From Calothrix membranacea FACHB-236 (lineage in GTDB: Bacteria; Cyanobacteriota; Cyanobacteriia; Cyanobacteriales; Nostocaceae), in NCBI RefSeq assembly GCF_014696315.1, contig NZ_JACJPX010000061.1:1-49111 (forward strand): a stretch of 49,111 bases of DNA. The letters run 5' to 3'. The notes beneath the pieces are model-generated. The model had not been told where the DNA came from and made no database searches. It saw only the letters and a program-made list of their open reading frames with translations. A program made the translations under genes and the position numbers. This document shows, in pieces, positions 8,074 to 17,134 of the stretch; position 1 is the first letter of the stretch; every line of letters starts with the position of its first letter.

Positions 8074-9384
8074 TCACCTAGCACCACTATTAAGCCGATT
8101 CCAACCATTCACCACTAGCACCAAGTTTTGCGGTAATTTATTTTGTGAAATATCGCTATATCTCACTGTTCCTTCTCGGCTAGTCAAGGTAAAGGTAATA
8201 TAATCAGCCGCACCTTGAGCCGCTGGATAACTCAAATTTTTAAATGTACTAAATTTTGCGCTTTCTAATAATCTGAGAAATTGTTGTACCTGTTGGGTAG
8301 AAACGCGGCGAACGCTACGTTCTGAATCATTCGCATCACCAATTCTGACTCGAATCAAGCTTCCATCTTGGAGTAGAACAGTTTCATAAGTTCTACCAGT
8401 AAACCCACCACTGGAAATTTGCCGAAATACAACATTTTGATCCAAAGGTGCAGGTAATTCATTCGCAGGAATTGGTACTGCGCCACCTGTATTGCTGTTA
8501 GAAATAGGACTATTCCGCAGCCGATTCCAAGCTTTGATTACAGTCCGTAAATTCTTTGGTATTTGGTCTTGCGAAATATTGTTGTACTTGACAGTTCCCT
8601 CTTGACTGCTGAGAGTATAAGTAATGTAATCAGCTGCACCACTAGGCGCTGGATAACTTAAATTTTTGAATTCACTAAACTTGGCAGTTGCTAGTAATTG
8701 TTGGAACTGTTGCAATCTGATAGGGGAAACCCGACGCACTTTCCTTTCCGAATCATTAGCATCGCCAACTCTTACTTGAATCAAGCTACCATCATTGAGT
8801 AAAACAGTTTCATAAGTTCTCCCAGCAATACCACCAGTAGAAATTTGCCGAAATACAACATTTTGATCTAAAGGTGGTGGTAACTCACTGTTAGGAATGG
8901 GAACTGGTTGAAATATACCACTACCATTTCCTCCAGCAATTTGGCTGGCGGTTTCATTAAACCTAACTATAGAACCTGTTTGATTAGTGTGATAAACCCA
9001 TTTTCTTTGGTTGTTTGATATGACAACTCGCCAACCTGGAACTAAAGCTTGGGTACAGAGTTCATCTGGTTGAGGTAGTTCCAAGCAACCGTTACGCCAA
9101 GTACGTTGGTTCGATTCCACAACTTGCAGTTTTTGAGTTGAAACTACACCTCTACGAGATAAATCTTGTAGCACCGCATTCACTACTGAACGTGGTAAGC
9201 GGTTTTGTTTGGTATTACCTTTAATGATTTCGTTTTTTGTTTCTGCTGACAAATTAATAGCAGCGGCGCTACTACTTTTAATTAGTGTTAACCCACTCCC
9301 TACAGATAAAATTCCAGTTAAAACTAAGGCCGTGAAAATTCGTGCTTGATTGACGGTACGAGACGCACCCAAAATATTTTTCAT
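8074..9384 (-). CDS. Secreted protein of unknown function with a duplicated C-terminal domain (436 aa)
   Basis: I do not recognise a named function. The N-terminus has a signal-like hydrophobic stretch (about 15-40, ending near SSSAAA). Residues about 60-150 form a small domain with conserved-looking WRNGCLELPQPDELC and ALVPGWRVVI motifs, seen as a recurrent cyanobacterial periplasmic domain. Two copies of a domain of about 120 residues follow (about 165-290 and 305-432). They share LDQNVVFRQIS, GRTYETVLL, VGDANDSER, KFSEFKNLSYPA-like and ADYITYTL blocks. The two copies are closely similar, which points to a fairly recent internal duplication. The protein is probably periplasmic or cell-surface. 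Confidence 0.75.
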   Translation of the reverse strand: MKNILGASRTVNQARIFTALVLTGILSVGSGLTLIKSSSAAAINLSAETKNEIIKGNTKQNRLPRSVVNAVLQDLSRRGVVSTQKLQVVESNQRTWRNGCLELPQPDELCTQALVPGWRVVISNNQRKWVYHTNQTGSIVRFNETASQIAGGNGSGIFQPVPIPNSELPPPLDQNVVFRQISTGGIAGRTYETVLLNDGSLIQVRVGDANDSERKVRRVSPIRLQQFQQLLATAKFSEFKNLSYPAPSGAADYITYTLSSQEGTVKYNNISQDQIPKNLRTVIKAWNRLRNSPISNSNTGGAVPIPANELPAPLDQNVVFRQISSGGFTGRTYETVLLQDGSLIRVRIGDANDSERSVRRVSTQQVQQFLRLLESAKFSTFKNLSYPAAQGAADYITFTLTSREGTVRYSDISQNKLPQNLVLVVNGWNRLNSGAR

Positions 9385-9757
9385 ACTAAATTAATAATTA
9401 CTTATTAGTAGAATATTGTTTAGTGGTCAGCCTCATCAAAATTCATGAGACATATCACTAGTCTGCAACTATAGGATTCCTATTTGATTTTTGCAATCCC
9501 TATAGTCTGGCCATTGCCACTTTATCTAGATTTTTATGGGTATTATTTACCCTCAACCACTTAAGATTAAACAAGCGTCTATCTTCTGAAGCAGATGTGA
9601 AGATAGACGCTGGTATGTTTATTAATTGTTCCTGAATTTTTACAGCAAGATTTTTAGCAGGTCAACGCAACCCACATTTATTTAGTTCAGCTGAGGGGCC
9701 TTAGCCATATCTCACACCCAGCTTTCCTAGATATGACATTTAAAATTAAAAAGAGTA
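9385..9757. other. 373-bp spacer with one strong hairpin
   Basis: No open frame here looks coding. Apart from the hairpin at 9574-9611 I see nothing notable. The promoter of the minus-strand gene starting at 9384 should lie at the left end. Confidence 0.5.
9574..9611. terminator. 13-bp perfect stem, possible terminator of the small minus-strand gene
   Basis: AGCGTCTATCTTC (9574-9586) pairs perfectly with GAAGATAGACGCT (9599-9611) around a 12-nt loop. It lies downstream of the minus-strand gene at 9876-10370 and of its duplicated tail. On the minus strand a modest T-rich stretch (TTGTTTAATC) follows the stem, so termination is plausible but not certain. Confidence 0.5.
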
Positions 9758-9875
9758 TTAAGCACTGAATAGTTGCTGATTGTCCGGCGTATTAAATTGA
9801 TAACTAACAGCTGCCCAGTCCTTCATATTATTTAATAGACTGAGAAGGGAATTGACATTGCTAGGAAAGAAAGTA
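9758..9875 (-). pseudogene. Duplicated 3' end of the neighbouring gene (remnant)
   Basis: Reading the minus strand into the stop at 9758-9760 gives about 40 codons containing MKDWAAVSYQFNTP and ending in LFSA-stop. This parallels the end of the gene at 9876-10370, which has LKDWAASTIRFDMP and ends in ALSA-stop. The DNA around the two stops (AGTATTAAGCACTGA) is identical and offset by 118 bp. The remnant is in a different frame from the intact gene and has no start of its own. I read it as a partial tandem duplication of the 3' end, since diverged. Confidence 0.6.
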
Positions 9876-10370
9876 TTAAGCACTGAGAGCACGTTGTTCC
9901 AGAAGCTGATTGGGCATATCAAATCTAATAGTACTAGCTGCCCAGTCTTTTAAATCAGGCGCTAGCCAGACTAGTTTCCGGAGAATTTCATCATTTACCC
10001 ATAAAACTAAAGGGCAATGAAACTGTTTGCGGAACTCATCTCGCATGAGATTTGTACTCACGATGAGTTCATTAATATCTACTACAGATTCTAAACCACG
10101 CACCATTAAAACATCAGGTTTGGCAACACCTAGTGTAGTTGAGATAGTGGTATATAGTGTCTCCGCCCCAGGTGGGAGGACGATCTCTTGAATCTGTACA
10201 GAGGAGAATTCTGTTAATAGGTTCAGCACTTGCTGTTGTCTATTAGCCGAATTACAAGATGCCAAGATTAATGAAAAAGCACCAGCAGAAACCATCATGG
10301 CTCTTGCAAGCCTTTTGGTGGCCGCAATGGTATTTCCCATACCATCTTGTGAATTACTGAAGCTGCTCAT
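9876..10370 (-). CDS. Small protein resembling the N-terminal module of large cyanobacterial NTPase/TPR proteins (164 aa)
   Basis: No enzyme motif is visible. After a helical start, SLILASCNSANRQQQVL and the later LVLWVNDEILRKLVWLAPDL plus DWAAS stretches resemble the amino-terminal module found in much larger cyanobacterial proteins that carry ATPase, WD40 or TPR parts. Here the module stands alone, with no P-loop and no repeat domain. It may therefore be a truncated derivative or a free-standing regulatory domain. The ATG at 10370 is preceded by AGGG about eight bases upstream. A partial copy of the 3' end lies directly downstream. The family resemblance is from memory and moderate. Confidence 0.6.
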   Translation of the reverse strand: MSSFSNSQDGMGNTIAATKRLARAMMVSAGAFSLILASCNSANRQQQVLNLLTEFSSVQIQEIVLPPGAETLYTTISTTLGVAKPDVLMVRGLESVVDINELIVSTNLMRDEFRKQFHCPLVLWVNDEILRKLVWLAPDLKDWAASTIRFDMPNQLLEQRALSA

Positions 10371-10842
10371 TATAAAACCCTGCCTTTGGTCTTTAAAAGT
10401 ATTAAAAGTACCTTAGCCATTTCAGTTTAAATTGTTCCTCAACTTAAAATCCAAAGTATTATTGGGTAAAAATTGATAACAATTTGTTTGATGACCTATA
10501 GTAATCCTACGCATGATTTTTAGTCTGAGTATGCAGTGCCTGACCCCACATTTACGGAAAAAAAGGTTATTTGATGTAGTGTAAGTAACAACAATTAGTA
10601 GTGCTAAACCTAGATAAGCGTAGTATAGCAAGGCTGGAAACCTTTTAGGCAAAGGGATGAGAGAGATGAAGAGAATCAGGAAGATTAGTTAGATAAGGTA
10701 CTAGGGAAGCACAAGGACATAAGTAATACAAAAGAACTAATAACCAATAAAAAAATAACAAATAATAAATAATAAATAACCAATGAGCAACATCTATCCA
10801 GCTATTCTAGTCATGGTTTATGTTATGAGTTGCCTGTAACAA
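10371..10842. other. 472-bp spacer without a convincing gene
   Basis: The region is AT-rich, with a run of AATAAATAATAAATAACC-type sequence near 10750-10785. A 76-codon minus-strand frame (10422-10652) has one hydrophobic stretch but no ribosome binding site or recognisable motif, and I do not call it. Confidence 0.4.
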
Positions 10843-12096
10843 ATGTTCAAAAAACTGGGAAAGTGGGTAGTGAATATTGGTAAATGGAAGATTTGGCATC
10901 AGAAAAAACAGGCATTATTTGCCATGATAGTTACCCTCAGCATGGTAGCTGCAATGATGCTTTCGTTCCCTTTGAATGCTCAAATTCCGCCAGCGCGATC
11001 GCTCGCAACGGAATTAAGAGGTGTATGGTTAACAAATATTGATAGTGATGTGCTATTTGAGCGCGATCGCCTGAAAAAATCTTTACAACGGTTGAGCGAA
11101 TTAAATTTCAATACCGTATACCCAACAGTTTGGAATTGGGGGTATACATTATATCCCAGTAAAGTCGCCGCTAAAGTAATTGGGCGATCGCTCGACCCCA
11201 CACCAGGACTGCAAGGGCGAGATATGCTCAAAGAAGTTGTCGATGAGGGGCATAAACAAGGTTTAACAGTTATTCCCTGGTTTGAATTTGGCTTTATGGC
11301 TCCTGCTGATTCCCAATTAGCCAAACGTCATCCCCAATGGCTCACGAATCGCAGTAACGGTACGCGCATTGTCAAAGAAGGGACTCATGACCGAGTTTGG
11401 CTGAGTCCCTTTAGACCAGACGTACAGCAATTTATGCAAGATTTAATAGTTGAAATCGTTAAAAATTACAATATCGACGGGATTCAATTTGATGACCACT
11501 TTGGCTTGCCCTCAGAATTAGGCTACGATCCTTACACAGTGGCACTGTATAAAAAAGAGCATCGCGGACGTGCGCCTTCGAGCAACTTTAAAGATCCAGA
11601 GTGGCTAGCTTGGAGAGCAAACAAAATTACCGATTATATGAAACGGGTATTTAAAGCCATCAAAGCGGCTAAAAAAGATTGTATAGTCTCCGTCGCCCCC
11701 AATCCCCAGCGTTTTTCCTACGAATTCTTTTTAGCAGATTGGCAGAAATGGGAACGCCTGGGATTGGTAGAAGATTTGGTTTTACAAATTTACCGCGACG
11801 ACCTGAGTGTTTTTATTAGCGAATTAGAATACCCAGAAGTCAAAGCCGCACGTAGCCATATCCCCGTGAGTATTGGCATTTTATCTGGGCTAAAAGGCAG
11901 ATCTATACCCATGCAGCAAATTCAGACACAAGTACAAAAAGTACGTGATCGCAATTTTGCCGGAGTTTCATTCTTCTTTTATGAAACCCTCTGGAACATG
12001 AGTAAAGAAAAGCCTTTAGACCGCCAAACCAGCTTCGGGCAAATGTTCCCCACACGCACAGCCTACCCAAATTTGCTAGCGGGGTGGAAGCCGTAG
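10843..12096 (+). CDS. GH10-like (GHL10/UPF0748, YngK-type) secreted protein (417 aa)
   Basis: A signal or anchor segment (about 24-46, ending near PLNAQ) precedes a TIM-barrel of the glycosyl-hydrolase-like GHL10 family. Diagnostic stretches are LRGVWLTNIDS at the domain start, LNFNTVYPTVWNWG, VIPWFEFGFM, YNIDGIQFDDHFGLP with its acidic pair, and DLVLQIYRDDL. Length fits the family. The substrate is unknown; related proteins are thought to act on envelope or exopolysaccharide glycans. It is likely periplasmic or membrane-anchored. No strong Shine-Dalgarno sequence precedes the ATG at 10843, but the signal peptide supports this start. Confidence 0.85.
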   Translation: MFKKLGKWVVNIGKWKIWHQKKQALFAMIVTLSMVAAMMLSFPLNAQIPPARSLATELRGVWLTNIDSDVLFERDRLKKSLQRLSELNFNTVYPTVWNWGYTLYPSKVAAKVIGRSLDPTPGLQGRDMLKEVVDEGHKQGLTVIPWFEFGFMAPADSQLAKRHPQWLTNRSNGTRIVKEGTHDRVWLSPFRPDVQQFMQDLIVEIVKNYNIDGIQFDDHFGLPSELGYDPYTVALYKKEHRGRAPSSNFKDPEWLAWRANKITDYMKRVFKAIKAAKKDCIVSVAPNPQRFSYEFFLADWQKWERLGLVEDLVLQIYRDDLSVFISELEYPEVKAARSHIPVSIGILSGLKGRSIPMQQIQTQVQKVRDRNFAGVSFFFYETLWNMSKEKPLDRQTSFGQMFPTRTAYPNLLAGWKP

Positions 12097-12206
12097 GGAC
12101 TGGGGACTGGGGATCGGGTAATGGGTAATTGGTGTTTGGGGTTTGTTATTTCCCCTCATCCCCCTGCTCCCTGCTCCCCTGCCTCCTCATCCCCCTCATC
12201 CCCTTC
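12097..12206. repeat. Degenerate short-repeat spacer (GGGGACT / CCCCTGCTCC tracts)
   Basis: This spacer between convergent genes consists of GGGGACTGGGGACT, GGGTAATGGGTAATT and CCCCTCATCCCCCTGCTCCC-type tracts. It is typical Nostocales intergenic filler with no coding potential. Confidence 0.7.
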
Positions 12207-13706
12207 CTACCCGCCGATTCCTAAACGCCCAGCCAAAGCGGGGGTTAAGGGCAAGAGGGTGCTAATCATCAAAAAGAGTGCTAAAAGACCTAAACCGGCT
12301 CTTGCATCATCAGGTTCGCTAATTTCATTCAGGCTAGGACGTTCTAAATCCCGTTGTAAGAACAGAATTAAAATTGCCCAGTACATCGCTAAAGGATTAG
12401 CTAGGGATACTATACCCAGCAAAATTAAGGTTGCTAAGCTAGCTCTACCTGCGGTTTTGCGCCCATAAATCGCTTGGACAATCCTACCCCCATCTAATTG
12501 TCCGGCTGGCATTAAGTTTAAAGCGGTGACCACTAACCCCAGCCAGCCAATCACTACCAAAGGATGGACATTTACCAAAGGTGACTGTAAAGCTGAACCA
12601 AGAACAACTCGCGCCAAGCTACCTACTAAAATTGAGCCTTGGAAAAACTGATTTGGCACTTGAAATAAACTGCCTTGGTGAGACAGCAACAAACCAGCAA
12701 TCAGCATTAACAAAGAAACAATTCCACCAGCCGCAGGCCCTGCTAAGGAAATATCAAATAGTACCGTGCGGTTGGGCAATAATGACTCAAACCGCGTAAT
12801 GGCACCAAAAGAGCCAATTTGCACAGCCGGGAGGAAGAAGGGCCAGCTAAGCCGCACATTGTAACGTTGCGCCATTACCCAATGACCAATTTCATGGGCT
12901 ACCAAAATTGTTAATAGACCGATACCAATAGGTAAGGTTTCTGGTAAGCGTTGTATTTGTCCAAATAAATCAAAACTCAGCAGTATTCCCGCCGCTTCTA
13001 AACTAGTAGCAATGGTTGCCAAGAACAGAATCGCTGCAAAAGCCTTTTGCGCCAAGTTCATGGGACGCGGATCATTGCGACTAGGCAGAACAATCACCAC
13101 AGGTCTGCCATCGGTATTCTCCACTAAAAATAAACGATAGTGATCGCCTATTCTTTCTTGCAAACTTGTACTCAGGCGATTGTGAACTTCCTGCGCTTCT
13201 CCCCGCAAATTACCTTTAAAAATTGCTCCTTCCTGGTAGGCGATGGTTTCTGTGGCAAAAAATGTGTCAATCCCAAAAATGCCCTTAATGGCGTTTAAAT
13301 CATCTTCGGGAATTGTGAGTAGTTCAACTTTCAGTTCCGCAACACCTGCGGGAGGCTGGGAATTTTCTGTGGTATTGACTTCCGATGAAGCCTCCGCCGC
13401 CAGCCTTTGATTTGCCTTTTGTTTGAGTAGAGCATCTTGTCCAGCTGCGCGCAACTGCTTCCCTAAATAGATATACAATCCAGCAGAAGCCACTACCAAG
13501 AACAATATACCCACTATGTTGATGTAGATTCCTGCTGCAAACAAGCCAAAAAACAACAGCCACGGAGCCATCAACACCACCGACTGTAACCAGGCAAAGA
13601 TTCCCAGTTTACCAAAAGGTCTGGCACGATAAAAGCCCCAACCTAAAATGGCGAAAGCTACCAGCACAATTGTCGCAACGATAGAAGTTTCCGATAGAGT
13701 AAACAT
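12207..13706 (-). CDS. Site-2 protease family M50 metalloprotease, EGY1-like (499 aa)
   Basis: This is a membrane-embedded zinc protease. The HEIGH zinc motif lies near residue 271, within TILVAHEIGHW, and the second metal-site motif NLMPAGQLDGG lies near 397-407. Several hydrophobic segments surround them, and a soluble region (about 90-210) precedes the core. That layout resembles chloroplast EGY proteins and their cyanobacterial relatives. The substrate is unknown; site-2 proteases commonly cleave membrane-tethered regulators. I prefer the ATG at 13706 (MFTLSETS), which has AAAGG seven bases upstream, over the ATG at 13763 that would add 19 residues. The gene converges with the GH10-like gene and diverges from the MBL gene. 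Confidence 0.9.
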   Translation of the reverse strand: MFTLSETSIVATIVLVAFAILGWGFYRARPFGKLGIFAWLQSVVLMAPWLLFFGLFAAGIYINIVGILFLVVASAGLYIYLGKQLRAAGQDALLKQKANQRLAAEASSEVNTTENSQPPAGVAELKVELLTIPEDDLNAIKGIFGIDTFFATETIAYQEGAIFKGNLRGEAQEVHNRLSTSLQERIGDHYRLFLVENTDGRPVVIVLPSRNDPRPMNLAQKAFAAILFLATIATSLEAAGILLSFDLFGQIQRLPETLPIGIGLLTILVAHEIGHWVMAQRYNVRLSWPFFLPAVQIGSFGAITRFESLLPNRTVLFDISLAGPAAGGIVSLLMLIAGLLLSHQGSLFQVPNQFFQGSILVGSLARVVLGSALQSPLVNVHPLVVIGWLGLVVTALNLMPAGQLDGGRIVQAIYGRKTAGRASLATLILLGIVSLANPLAMYWAILILFLQRDLERPSLNEISEPDDARAGLGLLALFLMISTLLPLTPALAGRLGIGG

Positions 13707-13890
13707 CTCCAAACCTTTGCTTTTGAGACCGAGCTGAGTAACAGTCCGGTATTGCAGATACATTATTTAATCTATAACGCCGCCTGTGGCCGGGGTAAGG
13801 GTTAATCAGAGTTTCTTTCCCTTTCTCCCTGTTCCCCTGCTTCTTCAAAAACCCCCTCATAATAAAAGCAGGTATTATCTTCACTGTGCT

Positions 13891-14670
13891 ATGTACTTAA
13901 CTTGGTTAGACAACAATAGTTGGCTGATTGAAATCGCAGGTAAAAAAATCCTACTTGACCCCTGGCTAGTTGGTTCCTTAACTTTCGGTAATGTAGATTG
14001 GTTCTTTAAAGGCTCTCTATCTCAAGAACGCCCAATACCAGAAAATATTGACCTGATTCTGCTGTCTCAGGGTTTGCCAGATCATGCTCACCCGCCTACA
14101 CTCCAGCAGCTTGACCGCACAATTCCCGTTGTGGCTTCGCCTAATGCAGCCAAAGTAGTGCAGGGGTTGGGATACAATTTTGTGACAGTCTTAACTCACA
14201 GTGAAGCCTTTACATTAAATCATCAAGTAGAAATTAAAGCTATTCCCGGTTCTGTTGTGGGGCCAAATGCAGTTGAAAATGGTTATCTCCTCAAGGACTT
14301 GGAAAGTGGTTTTAGCCTGTATTATGAGCCACATGGTACTCATTCCCCCCAATTAAAGCAGGCTGCACCAGTAGATGTGATCATTACACCCATTGTTGAC
14401 TTAACACTACCTTTAGTAGGGCCAATTATCAAAGGGACAAACGGTGCTTTAGAAGTAGCCAAGTGGTTACAACCGCAGGTAATGCTACCTACAGCCGCAG
14501 GCAAAAATGTCATCTTTGAAGGCTTGATACCTAAATTTCTTCAGGCTGTGGGGAGTGTGGCAGAATTTCGTTCGTTACTCGCAAAGAACAATCTCACCAC
14601 ACAAGTACTTGAAGTATTACCAGGCGATCGCATTCAATTGCAATTAAACAAACGCACCGTAGCTATTTAA
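13891..14670 (+). CDS. MBL-fold (UlaG-like) metal-dependent hydrolase (259 aa)
   Basis: The protein begins MYLTWLDNNSWLIEIAGKKIL followed by LLDPWL, the typical opening of the UlaG/YtnP-like metallo-beta-lactamase branch. The main metal motif appears as SQGLPDHAHPPTL, where the usual HxHxDH is reduced to a DHAHP form. Later, YYEPHG and PTAAGKNV supply further family blocks. Metal binding may therefore be altered, as in other cyanobacterial members. I chose the ATG at 13891 because the upstream in-frame extension reads through repeat-like spacer. Its 3' end overlaps the convergent glycosyltransferase by 8 bp. Substrate unknown. Confidence 0.8.
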   Translation: MYLTWLDNNSWLIEIAGKKILLDPWLVGSLTFGNVDWFFKGSLSQERPIPENIDLILLSQGLPDHAHPPTLQQLDRTIPVVASPNAAKVVQGLGYNFVTVLTHSEAFTLNHQVEIKAIPGSVVGPNAVENGYLLKDLESGFSLYYEPHGTHSPQLKQAAPVDVIITPIVDLTLPLVGPIIKGTNGALEVAKWLQPQVMLPTAAGKNVIFEGLIPKFLQAVGSVAEFRSLLAKNNLTTQVLEVLPGDRIQLQLNKRTVAI

Positions 14671-15922
14671 CTTTTTTGCCAAATCCACTGGGAAGTTTTG
14701 CGGCTTTCACAGTGGTTTTATTCGCCACATCCTTAATCATTTGAATATGTTTCGGGAGTAAATCAGCCAAATCGTAACGTTCCAGTACTGTTTTGCGGGC
14801 GTTCACTCGAATTTGCGCCATTTTGTCTGGATGATCTAATACTTCATCAATGCGGTCAGCTATCTTTTGCGGTGAGAAGAAATCCACCAGCAAACCGTTT
14901 TTCCCATCTTTAATAATTTCCGTCACAGGCCCGGTATCAGAACCTAAAACTAAGCATCCTGTGGACATCGCCTCAATCATTGACCAAGAAAGTACAAATG
15001 GTCTGGTTAAATAAACATGGACAGATGATGCTTGAATTACTTGTAAATACTGGGCATAAGGCAAAGCGCCTGTAAAATGAACCCGTGATAAATCTAGGGG
15101 TAATTTTTTCAACATCAGCTCTTTGTAAGTCATACCATCTGGTAAAGCTTTGCCATAGCAAACTCTGTCTGAGCCAACAATTACTACATGGCAATTCGCT
15201 CTTCTTTCCAGAACATAAGCAATAGTTTCCATAAACTGGGGAAAACCGCGATATGGTTCCATCCCCCGTCCCACATAGGTAACAATTTCATCGACACCTG
15301 AGAGGTCAAGATTAGGTAGTACCAATTTAGCGTTGGGATTAGGTTTAAAAAATTCTGTATCCACTCCATCGTGGAGAACAGAAATCTTGCTGTGAAATTC
15401 TGGGGGAAACTGGGATCTTTGCCAATAGGTTGGTGATAAACCGCGATCGCAAGTATATAAATCAATCAATATCGGTGAATTTTTTACCCGAATACGTGCT
15501 ACATCATCTACACTGAGTGGATCTGTAGGATCAAAATCTGCATCTGAGCCATAAGCATGGTAAAACCACTCAAAATAACAAATCAGTGGTGTATTGGGGA
15601 ATGCATCTTTCATAAATAAAGTTGGCCCCCAGCCAGAATGACCGCAAATTACATCCGGTACAAAGCCTTGTGCTTTAAGCTGTTCCGCCACCTTATAAAC
15701 TGCTTGTCCATGCAAAACAGCATTCTCTAGAGATTGCACATAATGATGGGTTGTAGGATGAGCATTGCGGCTAGGTTCAAAAATAACCTTATAGATACCT
15801 GGCAGAGTCACATCTCGATTTTTCGTAGCAAAGACAACTTTATTATTCGGGTCTTGAGCGAGACTTAGAGCTATATGGCGGTACTGCGCCGGAAAGTTGT
15901 TATGAAGAAAGAGAAATTGCAT
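14663..15922 (-). CDS. Glycosyltransferase family 4 protein (419 aa)
   Basis: A GT-B glycosyltransferase. The N-terminal acceptor domain opens with FLFLHNNFPAQYRHIA, a pattern of a well-known cyanobacterial GT4 subgroup. The C-terminal donor domain carries YVGRGMEPYRGFPQF, VVIVGSD and the EX7E-type region IEAMSTGCLVLGSDTGPVTE. Cytoplasmic or peripheral to the inner membrane; it probably adds a sugar to an envelope or exopolysaccharide precursor. The sugar and acceptor cannot be read from sequence. There is no surrounding polysaccharide cluster. The spacer upstream of its start is pure 7-bp repeat, with no clear Shine-Dalgarno sequence. Confidence 0.88.
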   Translation of the reverse strand: MQFLFLHNNFPAQYRHIALSLAQDPNNKVVFATKNRDVTLPGIYKVIFEPSRNAHPTTHHYVQSLENAVLHGQAVYKVAEQLKAQGFVPDVICGHSGWGPTLFMKDAFPNTPLICYFEWFYHAYGSDADFDPTDPLSVDDVARIRVKNSPILIDLYTCDRGLSPTYWQRSQFPPEFHSKISVLHDGVDTEFFKPNPNAKLVLPNLDLSGVDEIVTYVGRGMEPYRGFPQFMETIAYVLERRANCHVVIVGSDRVCYGKALPDGMTYKELMLKKLPLDLSRVHFTGALPYAQYLQVIQASSVHVYLTRPFVLSWSMIEAMSTGCLVLGSDTGPVTEIIKDGKNGLLVDFFSPQKIADRIDEVLDHPDKMAQIRVNARKTVLERYDLADLLPKHIQMIKDVANKTTVKAAKLPSGFGKKVK

Positions 15923-16076
15923 AGGGGGAATGGGGAATGGGGAATGGGGAATGGGGAATGGGTAATGGAAGGGGAAAAATTCCCATTACCAAATACCTAA
16001 ACCAAATGACCAATGACAAATGACAAATGACAAATGACCAATGACCAATGACAAATGACCAATGACCAATGACAAA
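15923..16076. repeat. Tandem short repeats (GGGGAAT units, then AATGACC/AATGACA units)
   Basis: Five or so GGGGAAT heptamers (about 15924-15960) are followed by about ten 7-bp AATGACA/AATGACC units (about 16004-16072). The whole spacer between two minus-strand genes consists of such repeats. Confidence 0.85.
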
Positions 16077-16937
16077 CTAACTAACAATTAGCCGTACAGG
16101 TTTGGTTTGGAGTTGGGGAGTAATCAATTTTACTCGTTCAACTACAGAAATCATGTATTGGTAATCTGGGATTTTGCCATTGGGTACATACCCAACTTCT
16201 TGCGCTAATACTGAGGGAAACTCGCTCATGGCTTTGCGGATGTACTCTTGGCGATTGCGTTCCACATTGGGGCCAATCAAAACTACGCCAGGTGGTACAT
16301 AATGCGGGTCTGTGTGGAGTACCCGAAACTGAGTTTGTGATAACTGTGCTTTGTAGAGATTAAATTCTGCAATTGATACAGCGCCAGCCGTAGCTTTACC
16401 TATGGCTATCCATTCCATCACGGTTTTGGGTGTGGGTGCAGAAAGTACTTCAGCCAATATCAAACCATAAAGATTGAACAGGGGGAAATAATATCCTGTT
16501 GCTGAACCGGGTTGACCTAAAGCCACTGTTTGACCTTGTAACTGTTTCAATTCAGTGATGGGGCTATCTTTGCGAACGATAAAAATCGAGCGCAGATTAC
16601 TTACACCTACTAAAGGAAATATTGGCAAATATTGATAACGCGCGATCGCAATTGCGGCTAACCCTGGTGGCGCAAATACTAAAGACCATGCACGCGATTC
16701 CAAGCGCTCAATAGCTTTGTTTTCATTAAAAGCAGGTTCTAGTTTAACGTGTGATTTAGTTTTTTCAGCTAAGTAGCGATTAAATTTCGCGTACTGGTTA
16801 ATTATTTCTTCACCGCCACCGTAGCTAATACTACCAACTGTTAATGAGCCGGAAGGCTGCTGTTTTGATTGACATCCTTTTACTGCCAAAAACAGCATTT
16901 GTAACAGAAAAATTCGACGATATAATTTATTAGACAT
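16077..16937 (-). CDS. PhnD-like periplasmic substrate-binding lipoprotein, orphan (286 aa)
   Basis: The N-terminus has a basic start, a hydrophobic core and a lipobox-like AVKGC, so it is probably a lipoprotein. The body resembles the phosphate/phosphonate-binding PhnD group of periplasmic type II binding proteins: LTVGSISYGGGEEI, then FAPPGLAAIAIA, GVSNLRSIFIVRKDSPI, and LQGQTVALGQPGSATGYYFP. No transporter permease or ATPase gene lies nearby, so it may serve as a sensory or stand-alone binding protein, or use a transporter encoded elsewhere. The ligand is not certain; many PhnD relatives do not bind phosphonate. Confidence 0.82.
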   Translation of the reverse strand: MSNKLYRRIFLLQMLFLAVKGCQSKQQPSGSLTVGSISYGGGEEIINQYAKFNRYLAEKTKSHVKLEPAFNENKAIERLESRAWSLVFAPPGLAAIAIARYQYLPIFPLVGVSNLRSIFIVRKDSPITELKQLQGQTVALGQPGSATGYYFPLFNLYGLILAEVLSAPTPKTVMEWIAIGKATAGAVSIAEFNLYKAQLSQTQFRVLHTDPHYVPPGVVLIGPNVERNRQEYIRKAMSEFPSVLAQEVGYVPNGKIPDYQYMISVVERVKLITPQLQTKPVRLIVS

Positions 16938-17134
16938 TAGGAATTTTGTTTATCAAGAAGTATTTAGATTTTTGGCTGAATTTCGCTAAATTCTAGCCAT
17001 ATAGTACTGTAAATTAATAATTGTTTACTTTTGAAGTATCTGCTATAAACCAGTTATAAGTAAAGCTAGAAGTAAGAATTAGTCGGTTTAACTTTAGGTT
17101 CTAATCTGTAAAATTTTGTATAGAAACAATAATT

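Noticed and set aside
10422-10652. A 76-codon minus-strand frame with a hydrophobic stretch
   Set aside because: No ribosome binding site, no recognisable motif, and a composition like the surrounding spacer.
12121-12468. A 115-codon plus-strand frame across the M50 gene 3' end
   Set aside because: It begins in repeat filler and runs antisense through the M50 protease.
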